Source: Bryobacterales bacterium
Lineage (GTDB): Bacteria; Acidobacteriota; Terriglobia; Bryobacterales; Bryobacteraceae
Reading direction: 5' to 3'
Length of the DNA stretch: 64,000 nucleotides
NCBI GenBank assembly: GCA_016716385.1
Contig: JADJWL010000025.1
Span: forward strand, 558,001-622,000
Position numbers and translations under genes: made by a program. The first letter of the stretch is position 1. Each line of letters starts with the position of its first letter. Shown here piece by piece: positions 31,120-39,542 of this stretch. Below the pieces are notes generated by a model, which was not told the origin of the DNA, did no database searches, and was given only the letters and a program-made list of their open reading frames with translations.

Positions 31120-32133
31120 ATGATCGGCCTGGTCACGACTGCAGTGACGATCACGGGATTCGTCGCCGTGATGATGCTCCTGATCGAGTATCTCAATGTG
31201 CTCTCGGTTGGCGCTTGGCAGAGGCGGCTCGCGGACCGGCGGTGGGGGCAGTATCTGCTGGCGGCGCTCTTGGGCGCGGTCCCGGGTTGCCTCGGGGCGT
31301 TTGCCGTGGTGACCATGTACACGCATGGCGCCCTGACCCGCGGCGCACTGGCCGCCGCCATGATTGCCACGAGCGGAGACGAAGCGTTCGTGATGCTGGC
31401 GCTGATTCCGGAGAAGACCCCGGCCGTCTTCGGCGTCCTGTTCCTCCTGGGAGCGTTCGTGGGAGCCCTCGTGGACTGGGTCGCCGGGCCACGCGCGACG
31501 CGGGAACCGGCGGACTGTCTCGAACTCCACCCGGCGGACCGCTGCCTCTGCCTACCCTCGGTCCGGGTGATCGGCCAGTGGAGGCAGTGCACCGCAGCCC
31601 GCGGCACGCTGGCTGTAGCCCTCGGGCTCTATCTGGTCGCGATTCTGGCCGGCGAGATCGGGGACGCAGAGTGGACGTGGATCCGCGTCAGCTTGGCGGC
31701 AGTTTCCGCGGCGGCGCTGTTCGTCGTGGTCACCGTGCCCGATCACTTCCTGGAAGAACACCTCTGGCGCCATGTTGTGCAGCGGCATGCCCCGCGGATT
31801 CTGCTTTGGACACTGGGTGCGCTGGCCGCCATGCACCTCGTTACGGATATCCTTCACGTCGAGCAGGCGATCCGCGAGGGCCGGTGGATTCTGCTACTGG
31901 CGGCCTGCCTGACAGGCCTGATTCCGGAATCGGGGCCCCACCTCGTATTCGTGACCCTATATGCGAATGGAACGGCGCCGCTCAGTGTGCTGCTGGCCAG
32001 CTCGATTGTCCAGGACGGCCATGGGATGCTCCCGCTATTGGCGCACTCCCGGCGCGAGTTCCTCGTGGTGAAGGCCATCAATCTCGCCGCCGGGCTCGGT
32101 GTGGGCGCGCTGGCGATGGCGGGCGGGATCTGA
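31120..32133 (+). CDS. Putative manganese/heavy-metal exporter (ArsP_2, about 10 TM)
   Basis: This 337-residue polytopic membrane protein has about ten hydrophobic helices and matches the ArsP_2/putative 10TM metal exporter family. Strong signatures are LLGAVPGCLGAFAVVTMYTHGALTRGAL followed by AAMIATSGDEAFVMLALIP in the first half, and the repeat-like LTGLIPESGPHLVFVTLYANG with SSIVQDGHGMLPLLAHSRREF in the second. These G-A-V-P-G/G-L-I-P-E segments suggest an inverted structural repeat. A central Cys/His cluster (EPADCLELHPADRCLCLP) might bind metal. The usual description is a manganese transporter; direction is inferred as export. GGGAGAG serves as SD before ATG 31120. Its last 99 bases overlap the convergent methyltransferase reading frame. 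Confidence 0.82.
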   Translation: MIGLVTTAVTITGFVAVMMLLIEYLNVLSVGAWQRRLADRRWGQYLLAALLGAVPGCLGAFAVVTMYTHGALTRGALAAAMIATSGDEAFVMLALIPEKTPAVFGVLFLLGAFVGALVDWVAGPRATREPADCLELHPADRCLCLPSVRVIGQWRQCTAARGTLAVALGLYLVAILAGEIGDAEWTWIRVSLAAVSAAALFVVVTVPDHFLEEHLWRHVVQRHAPRILLWTLGALAAMHLVTDILHVEQAIREGRWILLLAACLTGLIPESGPHLVFVTLYANGTAPLSVLLASSIVQDGHGMLPLLAHSRREFLVVKAINLAAGLGVGALAMAGGI

Positions 32134-33378
32134 CTCCCGGGCGACTGTAACCGGCAGCGTGAATGCCTGCCAGCCGGCTTCGGACCGCTTGACGGTCTTC
32201 CGGAACAGCATCATGTGTTGGGTCAGACCGAGCGGCCAGAGTGTCTTCTCCCATACCAACTCGGCGTGGGATCCGGCGGCTCGCATCACCTCATCGCGAT
32301 CCAAGGGCCGTTCATCCTGGAACTTCCAGAGGCCGGCGAGTTCCAACGCTCCCCGGATGAACCGGTAGAGCCAGGTCGGCGTCGGGAACGAGACGAGCAC
32401 CCAACCTCCCGGTTTGACCGTGTCGAAATGCGCCGAGACACACCGGGCGGTGCCCGATGGTTCAAAATGCTCGATGAGTCCCACGCTGAAGACAACATCG
32501 GCGGCTTTGGGGGCGTCCAACCGCAGGACATCGTCCTGGTGGAGGACGACGGGCAAGGTGGCGTCTGCGGTACGCCGCCGTAGCAGGTCGAGTCCGAGGG
32601 GGTTCGTGTCGACAACATGGTAGGACGCAGGGCGGATGCCCGCTGCGATCGGCTCCAGAAAGCAGCTGTTCCCTCCACCAAATTCGTACACTTCAGGCCT
32701 GCGCCTGCCCGGACCGAACCCCGCCAGGCGAAGCGCCTGGAGGATACAGCGGGACGTATAGCGTCTTGTCAGACGCGCCGTCCACGGGACACTTTTGTAG
32801 TATGCCGTCCAGTCGGTCGATACTGCGGTCTGCCGCTTCGACGTAAATACCAAATCTCTGAGCAAGACAAAATTGGCCAGGAAAAGGATTCCTTCGACCA
32901 GGATCTTTGCCGTGATGACCGGGACCCCGGCCATCTGGTGCAGAGACATCAGGCTCAGGTACGAGATCACCCCGCTGACCGCCACCACTCCAAGGTACCT
33001 GTGCATGACGGGGTTTCCCTGACCGCGGAACAGGAACACGATTCGCTTGTTCAGATTGAAATGCAGCACCACGGCGGCCAGTCGCGCCGCCACCTGGGCC
33101 GGCAGCGGCGCTCCAAGCCAGGAAAGGACCGCGAAGAACAACAGATTGTCGCACACGGCCGTCAGCACCGACGCAAACGAGAAGCGCAGAAGAACGAAGT
33201 AGATGCGCATCGAGTCGAGGATCGGGTTGAAGTGCGACGACGCATTCCCCTCGATGTAGACCGTCTCGATCCCGACCTGCCGGAACCCCACACCCAACTG
33301 TTTCGCGGCAATCAGCATGTCGAGTTCGAACTCGTAGCCGGAGTCGCGTGACCGGAGCATGGTCTCAGCCAGGGCCGG
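32035..33378 (-). pseudogene. GtrA-methyltransferase part of a frameshifted GT2-GtrA-methyltransferase gene
   Basis: This frame continues the GT2 gene after a one-base shift near 33371-33380. It first encodes the end of the GT2 domain (GYEFELDMLIAAKQ, IETVYIEGNASSHFNPILDS). A four-helix GtrA domain follows (LTAVCDNLLFFAVLSWLG, VVLHFNLNKRIVFLF, YLGVVAVSGVISYLSLM, ILFLANFVLLRDLVF), then a class I SAM methyltransferase (VYEFGGGNSCFLEPIAAG, VVFSVGLIEHFEPSG). The ancestral product would be a membrane-linked polyprenyl-phosphate sugar synthase with a methylating tail. Restart at ATG 33360 is possible. The last 99 bases overlap the Mn exporter gene, so the C-terminus may be read-through. A sequencing error could also explain the shift. 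Confidence 0.72.
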
Positions 33379-33854
33379 GGAACGCCCCGCAGCCCCGTCT
33401 GCGTGTCGCGGAGGTCTTGCCCGTACAGGGCGCGAAACAGGGTCCGGGTCAGGGAGTTGCCAATCCGGCTCCGCAGCGGCACATCTTTGGGAAACTGCCG
33501 GACGCCGAGGACGAGTTCCGTGTTTGCCCCCTCCAGGTCCCGCGCCACAGCCAGGATATCGGCGACGCGATGTTGGCCGTCGGCGTCCGCGGTCACGACG
33601 CCCTGAGCTCTCCTGTAGCGGCAGAGGGCGTGATTCATGCCGGCCCGCAGCGCCGCGCCCTTCCCGAGATTGACGGCGTGCTCGATCACTTCGACGTTGG
33701 GGATCGCGGCGGCGCGGCTGAAGATCGTGTGGCATTCCTCCGCGCTGCCGTCGTTCACGACAACGACGGGATACCCGGAGGCGGCCAGGCCTTCGAGTGT
33801 CTCGATCAGGAGGGCCCCGGGCTGATATGCCGGGATGACGATGACAACGCTCAC
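33312..33854 (-). pseudogene. GT2 (dolichyl-phosphate mannosyltransferase-like) part of the frameshifted gene
   Basis: The frame begins at GTG 33854, inside the stop of the TPR gene (GTGA), and reads VSVVIVIPAYQPGALLIETL, VVVVNDGSAEECHTIF and LGKGAALRAGMNHALC. TADADGQHRVADIL with the DxD metal motif and DTQTGLRGVPR follow. This is a DPM1-type GT2 glycosyltransferase domain. After VPR the frame loses homology and stops at 33312, whereas the expected continuation (ALAETMLRSRDSGYEFEL) is in the -1 frame. Restoring one G in the CCCCGG-CCC run at about 33373-33378 joins the two halves. The intact protein would move a sugar onto a polyprenyl phosphate. Either a real inactivating mutation or a base-calling error is possible. 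Confidence 0.72.
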
Positions 33855-35887
33855 GGTTGCGTCTTTCCTTTCTGGCTCATGGCCCACGCGAGGTTGTTGC
33901 GCGCGAGTTGGTTGGTCGGATCCAGCCGGACGGCCTCGCGGGCGGCGGCGATGCCTTCGTCCCAACGCTCGAGAGCGTTTAGACCCGCGGCCAGATTGTT
34001 GTAGGCAGCGGCGTAATCCGGGCGCTGGCGCAGCGCTCTGCGGGCGGTCTCGATGGAATCTTCGAAACGGCCGGCACGATAGTACAGCAGCGATAGCGCG
34101 AGATGGTCGTCAGCCGACTTAGCCGACCCGGCGGCGCGCGCGATCTCTTCGTCGAGTTCGCGCAACCGGTCGAGGTACCACGTCCCCACACCCGACGAGC
34201 GGTCGAGCTCGATCGATGCTTCGGCCAGCGGCCGCAACTTGCTCCAGTTCTGCTGCGCATAGTGCGTCTGCATGAGCAGGGAGCGGGCCGCAAGGTCGGT
34301 CGGATTGATTCGCAGCGCCGCCTCGAGGCGCTCTACGGCCTCGGCATTACGCTCCTGTTGGAGGAGCCAGCGGCCGTAGTAGAAATGCGACCCGGCATGC
34401 GCGGGCGCCAGGGAAAGAGCCCGCCGGAAGTGAGGCTCCGCTTCGGCGTGACGTCCGAGCCCTGCTTTAGCAATCGCCAGATTGACTTCGAGCAGAGGGT
34501 AGTTGGGACTGAGCTGGCTGGCGCGCTCGAAATGGATCAGGGCGTTCGCGTAGTCGCCTTTCCCCATCTGCGTCAGCGCGTAGTTCATCCAGCCGCGCCC
34601 GTTCGAAGGACTCTTCTCGGTCACGTCGCGCCACAGCGATTCCTCCGACCGCCAGACCTCGTTGCGGCGGTGCGTTGCGTAAGCGGAAACCGCCAGAACC
34701 AGGCATACCCCGACGGCGGCCGCCCGGTGGACCTGCTTCCCAAAGCGCCGGGCCAGCACACCAAGCCCCGACACCACCGCGAGGGACAAGCCCACGAACG
34801 GGAAGAACATCCGGTGGTCATTGGCGACTTCCGCCAGAGGCATCGCGGCCGTCGGCAGAAGAGCGATGAAGAACCAGCCGAGTCCGAACGCCACCGGGCG
34901 CCAGGCCGCGGAGCGGGCGCACCAGAGCGCGACGGCGGCCAATGAGGCCAATACCAGGACACCGGCCAGAGCCTGCGGCGGGAATCCGGTGAGGAGGCGC
35001 GCATCGGAATCCGCACTGAGGCGGTTCGGCCAGAAAAACGCGGCCAGATACTCCAGGGTGACCCACGTCTGGGTGATCCAGTAGGCGAGGCGTTCCCCGC
35101 CGCCGGGTGCGAAGGTCGTGGCGACCATCCGGGAGAGCAGGGCAGCAAGCGCCGCCGTGACCGCCAGAGCCGGCAGGCACCGTCCAATGGTCACCCGCCA
35201 CGAGGACCGCTCATAGAGGCGAAGGTAGAGGAGGAGGAGGAGCGGAAACACCAGGGCCGTCGGTTTTGACAGCGCGCCGAGAACGAAGGGGATCAGGTAC
35301 AAGCCGCTCCGCCTCCACTCCGGGAGAGCCGCGTAGAGGAGCAGCGCGGCAGCCGCCCCGAGAGTGGCATAGAGGTCCGCCCGTTGGATGACGTAGTTGA
35401 CCGTTTCCGCGGACACCGGGTGCAGGGCGTGGACCGCGGCGGCGCCAAGTGCGGTCATCGCCTGGCCGCCCGTCAGGCGGCGGAACAGCAGGAAGATGGT
35501 GACGATCAGCACGCAGAACCAGAAGAAGGTGGAGGCGTGAAAGGCCCAGGGGTGATACCCGCCAGCGAGCCAGTAGTCGAGCGCGAGCGACGCCGAAACC
35601 ACGGGCCGGTACACCTGGTGCGTCGGCAGAGTGCTGAACGCCCCCGGATCCACGAAGAAGCGCGGCAGGTTGCCGAGACTCCGGACATACGCGTTGTCCG
35701 TCACGGTATGGAAGTCATCGAAGTGAAATCCGTTGCCGAAGTGATTGGCGTAAGCCGCCGCAACCACGAGCAGGAGAAGACACAGCAGCAACTCCGGCGA
35801 AACGCGTCTCCGGCCGGCGGGCCGCGAAAGAGGCATCGCAAGGCGGAAGCGGGCGACCGCGATGCCGGAGTCTGTTTCTTGTCTCAT
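33851..35887 (-). CDS. Polytopic membrane protein with C-terminal TPR repeats (GT-C/TMTC-like)
   Basis: This 678-residue protein has an N-terminal half of about 10-11 membrane helices and a soluble C-terminal TPR domain (about 450-678). NGFHFDDFHTVTDNAY near the start places an Asp-Asp pair (57-58) in the first periplasmic loop, the usual position of the catalytic acid of GT-C lipid-sugar-dependent glycosyltransferases and TMTC proteins. VIQRADLYATLGAAAALLLY and NDHRMFFPFVGLSLAV are also TMTC-like. TPR units include NYALTQMGKGDYANALIHFERASQL and YYGRWLLQQERNAEAVERLEAAL. It overlaps the start of the GT2-GtrA gene (GTGA), so I infer a joint role in protein O-glycosylation or surface glycan transfer. 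Start ATG 35887; 35836 is possible. Confidence 0.8.
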   Translation of the reverse strand: MRQETDSGIAVARFRLAMPLSRPAGRRRVSPELLLCLLLLVVAAAYANHFGNGFHFDDFHTVTDNAYVRSLGNLPRFFVDPGAFSTLPTHQVYRPVVSASLALDYWLAGGYHPWAFHASTFFWFCVLIVTIFLLFRRLTGGQAMTALGAAAVHALHPVSAETVNYVIQRADLYATLGAAAALLLYAALPEWRRSGLYLIPFVLGALSKPTALVFPLLLLLYLRLYERSSWRVTIGRCLPALAVTAALAALLSRMVATTFAPGGGERLAYWITQTWVTLEYLAAFFWPNRLSADSDARLLTGFPPQALAGVLVLASLAAVALWCARSAAWRPVAFGLGWFFIALLPTAAMPLAEVANDHRMFFPFVGLSLAVVSGLGVLARRFGKQVHRAAAVGVCLVLAVSAYATHRRNEVWRSEESLWRDVTEKSPSNGRGWMNYALTQMGKGDYANALIHFERASQLSPNYPLLEVNLAIAKAGLGRHAEAEPHFRRALSLAPAHAGSHFYYGRWLLQQERNAEAVERLEAALRINPTDLAARSLLMQTHYAQQNWSKLRPLAEASIELDRSSGVGTWYLDRLRELDEEIARAAGSAKSADDHLALSLLYYRAGRFEDSIETARRALRQRPDYAAAYNNLAAGLNALERWDEGIAAAREAVRLDPTNQLARNNLAWAMSQKGKTQP

Positions 35888-35903
35888 ACCAGATAGGCTG
35901 AGT

Positions 35904-35931
35904 GGGGCCGCTTACCACGGGAAGCGGCCCC
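35904..35931. terminator. Hairpin terminator after collagen-like gene
   Basis: Perfect 10-base arms GGGGCCGCTT (35904-35913) and AAGCGGCCCC (35922-35931) enclose an 8-base loop, in the 53-base gap between the collagen-like gene stop and the TPR gene start. There is no clear T-tract. It would separate the two minus-strand transcripts. Confidence 0.65.
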
Positions 35932-35940
35932 CTTAGTCAA

Positions 35941-37431
35941 TCAATCTAACTTCTTGATTGTCAACTGGGCCCCGACGCTCGGCGCGAGAGCCAAGGTTAA
36001 GGCGACGGCCGAGTTGTTCCGGACTGTGATGACGTCGCCCGCCGCGAGTGTCAGGACCGCGTTCCCCGTCACTTGCCCCGTGGCGACCAGAGCCGCAATC
36101 GCAGTACTTGCGTCGACCGTCCCGTTTACGGCGACCGCGAGCTGCGATCCGATTCCAGCCGTGATGGAGGCGGAATACGTCACCTCATAGCTCCCTGCCG
36201 CAGGGACGGCGATCGTTGTCGTGCCTGCTGTGTGCGCGACACCGCTCAGTGGCCCGTTGTTGCTGAACGGAACGTCGGCTCCACCCACCACGGTGGCGTT
36301 AGCGATGGTTGCCAACTGATAGATGGAGCCGAACGCCGAAATGCCACTGCCGGTCGGGCCGGTGGCACCGGTGGGGCCGGTCGCTCCGGTGGGGCCGGTC
36401 GCTCCAGTGAGGCCGATCAAGCCTGTGACCCCTGTCGCACCCGTTGGTCCAGTGGCACCGGTTACCCCCGTCGGACCCGTCGCGCCCGTCGGCCCAGTCG
36501 GTCCGGTCAGCCCCGTGAGCCCGGTTTCGCCAGTTGCACCGGTTGTCCCCGTCGGACCCGTGGCGCCCGTTGGCCCAGTCGCTCCGGTAAGCCCCGTGGC
36601 GCCCGTTGGCCCAGTCGCTCCGGTAAGCCCCGTGAGCCCGGTTTCGCCAGTAGCTCCGGTCGCCCCCGTCGGACCCGTGGCGCCCGTTGGTCCGGTCGGT
36701 CCGGTCTCGCCTGCCGGCCCGGTTGGACCCGTACTCCCGGTGGATCCCGCCGGCCCGGTGGCTCCGGGCGGTCCGGGGACGGTACTGTCGGCTCCGGACG
36801 GTCCGGTCGCTCCGGTGGGTCCGGTGGCGCCGGGAGGTCCTGGAGCGCCGCCACCGGGCAGATCCGTGTAGTACCCGTTGATGTCGATGATCACGTGCGA
36901 GGCATTGGAGACAAACACAGAGACCGCGCCGTTAACGCCCGCCGGCACAATCGCGGCGTTTGCCACGATCTGCCCCTCGAACGCATTCAGCGTCGACACG
37001 TTCGGCTGCGCCTGACCGGCCGGCCACAAAGTCAGATACTGCAGGGGCCCTGACGGTACAACGGTGACATTCAGCGAGTACGCCCGCGCCGTCGCAGGAA
37101 TCCCGCACTGACTGAGCGGAATGGGAATGTCCCGCGCCGCCGGATTGGTTCCTCCCAGCGCAGGCTGCCCGAAGGGCCCGACGAATCCGAAACCGGCATA
37201 TTCCGGCCGGGTATCCATCACCCGGCACGGAGTAACAGCCACAAGGGGCAGGGGACCGGAGATGGCCGCCAACCGTCCGCCACCATCTTTAACGGGAGCA
37301 GGTTCCGGGGTCCAGTACAGCGGCGAGGGCCAGTTTCCGAGTTCCGGCGGCTCCGCCCACAGGCTGGTCGCAACGGCCAGAGCGGCAAACACCGCGCAGG
37401 CAATTCGGATTGAGTCGATTCGAGAAGACAA
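35941..37431 (-). CDS. Secreted collagen-like protein with TPCRVxDTR head and BclA-like tail
   Basis: This 496-residue protein begins at TTG 37431, with GGAGG eight bases upstream, and opens with a signal peptide (ACAVFAALAVATSLWA). The head domain contains LVAVTPCRVMDTRPEYAGFG, QCGIPATARAYSLNVTVVP, YLTLWPAGQAQPNVSTLNAF and HVIIDINGYYTD, a beta-domain common in secreted acidobacterial proteins. Next come about 55 Gly-X-Y triplets, mostly GPT/GAT, with one STVP interruption. The 130-residue tail resembles the C1q-like trimer-forming tip of BclA-type proteins. I infer a trimeric fibrous surface or matrix protein. Thr at Y in place of Hyp is typical of bacterial collagens and is often glycosylated. 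The adjacent GT-C/TPR and GT2 genes may provide that. Confidence 0.87.
   Translation of the reverse strand: MSSRIDSIRIACAVFAALAVATSLWAEPPELGNWPSPLYWTPEPAPVKDGGGRLAAISGPLPLVAVTPCRVMDTRPEYAGFGFVGPFGQPALGGTNPAARDIPIPLSQCGIPATARAYSLNVTVVPSGPLQYLTLWPAGQAQPNVSTLNAFEGQIVANAAIVPAGVNGAVSVFVSNASHVIIDINGYYTDLPGGGAPGPPGATGPTGATGPSGADSTVPGPPGATGPAGSTGSTGPTGPAGETGPTGPTGATGPTGATGATGETGLTGLTGATGPTGATGLTGATGPTGATGPTGTTGATGETGLTGLTGPTGPTGATGPTGVTGATGPTGATGVTGLIGLTGATGPTGATGPTGATGPTGSGISAFGSIYQLATIANATVVGGADVPFSNNGPLSGVAHTAGTTTIAVPAAGSYEVTYSASITAGIGSQLAVAVNGTVDASTAIAALVATGQVTGNAVLTLAAGDVITVRNNSAVALTLALAPSVGAQLTIKKLD
36343..36849 (-). repeat. Collagen Gly-X-Y coding repeat
   Basis: A 9-base-scale tandem coding repeat encodes about 55 Gly-X-Thr/Pro triplets (7, then STVP, then 48). 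The DNA repeats are imperfect (GGxCCNACNGGN pattern on the minus strand), so slippage-driven length variation between strains is expected. Confidence 0.9.
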
Positions 37432-37565
37432 ACTTGCTACCTCCGTTGAGTAGTTGACTGGGCCAAGGCGGCAGCAGGCGCAGGTCCCGGTGTCGGCGCG
37501 AGTCTCGGTGGCAGGAGACCCTAGTTGGTTATCGGCGTGCCCCCGGATGAACGTTAGCCGGATTG

Positions 37566-39077
37566 CTACCCGAGCCGGATGCCCGCTCCCGGACCTACCG
37601 GCAGGTCGGCGGCAAGCCAGATCAGCAGCATGAGCGCCCACGCCGCCAGGAATGCCAGGCTGTACGGCAGCATCGTGGCGATGATCGTACCAATCCCCGC
37701 GTCCTTCTTGTGCTTCTGCGCAAACGCCACGATGAGCGCGAAATAGGACATCATCGGCGTCACGACATTAGTAGTCGAGTCGCCAATCCGGTAGGCCGCC
37801 TGTGTGACTTCCGGCGTGTACCCCAGCAGCATGAACATAGGGACGAACACCGGCGCCATGATCGCCCACTTGGCCGACGCACTGCCCATGAAGAGATTCA
37901 ACAGAGCCGCCACGACAATGAAGGACAGGATCAGCGGGAGCCCGGTGAGGCCGACAGCTTTCAGGAACTCCGCGCCCCGAATCGCAAAGATCGTGCCGAG
38001 GTTGGTCCAGCCGAAGAACGCCACAAACTGCGCGGCGAAGAACACGAGCACGATGTAGCCGCCGAGCGTGCTCATCGTTTTCGACATCGCTTCCATGACG
38101 TCGTTGTCGCCGCGGAACTTGCCCGTGGCCATGCCATAGGCCAAGCCGGGAATGAAGAACGCCAGGGCGATGATCGTCACGATGCCGGAGAGAAACGGCG
38201 AGTGCAGCAGTCCGCCGGTCTGCGGGTCGCGCAGGATCGCGCCCTCCGGCACCACCGCCAGCACCAGCAGCACGGTAAAGATAGTCCCGGTAATGCCGGC
38301 CCAAATCAGCCCCCGCCTCTCGCCCGCGCTAAGCCGTTCCATCGACAACGGCGGCCCGTCCGCCTTGCCGAGGCGCGGTTCCACAATGTAGTCGGTCACC
38401 AGCGACCCCGCAACCGTGATCAGGAACGTTGAGGCGAACATGAAGTAGTAATTCGCCGCGGGGTTGACCGAATAGGCGGGATCGATCAGTCGCGCGGCTT
38501 CGGTGGAGATGCCTGAAAGCAGCGGATCCACGGTCCCCAGGACCAGGTTCGCGGAATAGCCGCCCGATACTCCCGCGAAGGCGGCGGCCAAGCCAGCCAT
38601 CGGGTGGCGCCCGAAGCCCTGGAAGACGATCGCCGCCAGCGGGATCAGGATCACGTAGCCGGCTTCCGACGCGGCGTTCGAGAGGACCCCCGCGAACACG
38701 ACGACCCACGTGATCAGCCGCTTCGGCGACGACAGCACCAGCGCCCGGATGAACGCGCCGAGCAGCCCCGAGCCTTCCGCAACACCGACGCCGAGCATCG
38801 CCACCAGCACTGTTCCCAACGGGACGAAGCCGGTGAAATTCGTCACCAGGGACGTGACGATGCGGCGCGCGCCGTCTCCGGAGAGCAGATTGACCGCGGC
38901 GACGGTCTTGCCCGATCCCGGCAGCACGGCCGACACCTGCAAGCCGGCGGCAAGCCAGGAAAGCACGAGCACGAGTCCCGCGAACAGCGCGAACAGCGTG
39001 GCGGGATGCGGCAGCTTGTTGCCGGCCCATTCGACGAAGTCGAGGAACCGCGCGATTGCGGTGCGGCGCTCAGGCAC
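37566..39077 (-). CDS. AbgT family transporter
   Basis: This 503-residue membrane protein belongs to the AbgT family (p-aminobenzoyl-glutamate importers and sulfonamide exporters), with about 11-13 helices. Signatures are FVEWAGNKLPHPATLFALFAG at the N-terminus, FVPLGTVLVAMLGVGVAEGSGLL, LIPLAAIVFQGFGRHPMAGLAAAFAGVSGGYSAN, and LNLFMGSASAKWAIMAPVFVPMFMLLGY near the C-terminus. It probably moves aromatic-glutamate folate breakdown products with proton or sodium coupling. The start is GTG 39077, three bases after the nrdR stop, so both may share a transcript. It ends about 130 bases before the collagen-like gene start, a gap without recognisable elements other than that gene's SD. Confidence 0.93.
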   Translation of the reverse strand: MPERRTAIARFLDFVEWAGNKLPHPATLFALFAGLVLVLSWLAAGLQVSAVLPGSGKTVAAVNLLSGDGARRIVTSLVTNFTGFVPLGTVLVAMLGVGVAEGSGLLGAFIRALVLSSPKRLITWVVVFAGVLSNAASEAGYVILIPLAAIVFQGFGRHPMAGLAAAFAGVSGGYSANLVLGTVDPLLSGISTEAARLIDPAYSVNPAANYYFMFASTFLITVAGSLVTDYIVEPRLGKADGPPLSMERLSAGERRGLIWAGITGTIFTVLLVLAVVPEGAILRDPQTGGLLHSPFLSGIVTIIALAFFIPGLAYGMATGKFRGDNDVMEAMSKTMSTLGGYIVLVFFAAQFVAFFGWTNLGTIFAIRGAEFLKAVGLTGLPLILSFIVVAALLNLFMGSASAKWAIMAPVFVPMFMLLGYTPEVTQAAYRIGDSTTNVVTPMMSYFALIVAFAQKHKKDAGIGTIIATMLPYSLAFLAAWALMLLIWLAADLPVGPGAGIRLG

Positions 39078-39080
39078 GGG

Positions 39081-39542
39081 TCAGCTTCCCTTCTGCCGCA
39101 TCAGGTTCTTGAGTTCCTCGAAGAAGTCCGCTTCGTCCTGAAAATCGCGGTAGACGGAGGCGAAGCGCACATAGGCCACCTTGTCCAGCGCCTTCAACTG
39201 CTCCATCATGAGTTCCCCGATGAGCGCTGTAGTAATCTCGCGCTCCGGGGAATCGGTCACGCGCGACTCCACCCGGTCGACGATCTCGCTCAATCGAGCC
39301 ACCGACACCGGCCGCTTCTCGCACGCCTTGAGCAACCCGCCCAGGACCTTCTGGCGGTCGAACTTTTCGCGGCGGCCGTCCTTCTTCACCACCATGTACG
39401 GTACTTCGTCAATGCGTTCGTACGTCGTGAAGCGGCGCTCGCACTTCAGACACTGGCGGCGACGGCGGATCGCGTCGCCTTCTTTGCTCTCCCGTGAGTC
39501 GATTACACGATCTTCCGGGTGTCCGCAGAACGGGCAGGTCAC
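39081..39542 (-). CDS. nrdR: Transcriptional repressor NrdR
   Basis: NrdR represses ribonucleotide reductase genes by sensing (d)ATP through an ATP-cone. The 153-residue protein has an N-terminal zinc ribbon (CPFCGHPEDRVIDSRESKEGDAIRRRRQCLKCERRF split between two Cys pairs) and a downstream ATP-cone with YMVVKKDGRREKFDRQKV, DRVESRVTDSPEREITT and DKVAYVRFASVYRDF. I place the start at GTG 39542 from the zinc ribbon and the GTGA overlap with the upstream UPF0104 gene. The long open extension upstream is in the shadow of that gene. Its target NrdR boxes near nrd genes are not in the window. Confidence 0.95.
   Translation of the reverse strand: MTCPFCGHPEDRVIDSRESKEGDAIRRRRQCLKCERRFTTYERIDEVPYMVVKKDGRREKFDRQKVLGGLLKACEKRPVSVARLSEIVDRVESRVTDSPEREITTALIGELMMEQLKALDKVAYVRFASVYRDFQDEADFFEELKNLMRQKGS

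Noticed and set aside
36323..36871. Plus-strand VGPVAPV repeat protein or a CRISPR-like array
   Set aside because: The repeat is the collagen Gly-X-Y coding region read on the other strand. Units are short, imperfect and in frame, with no unique spacers.
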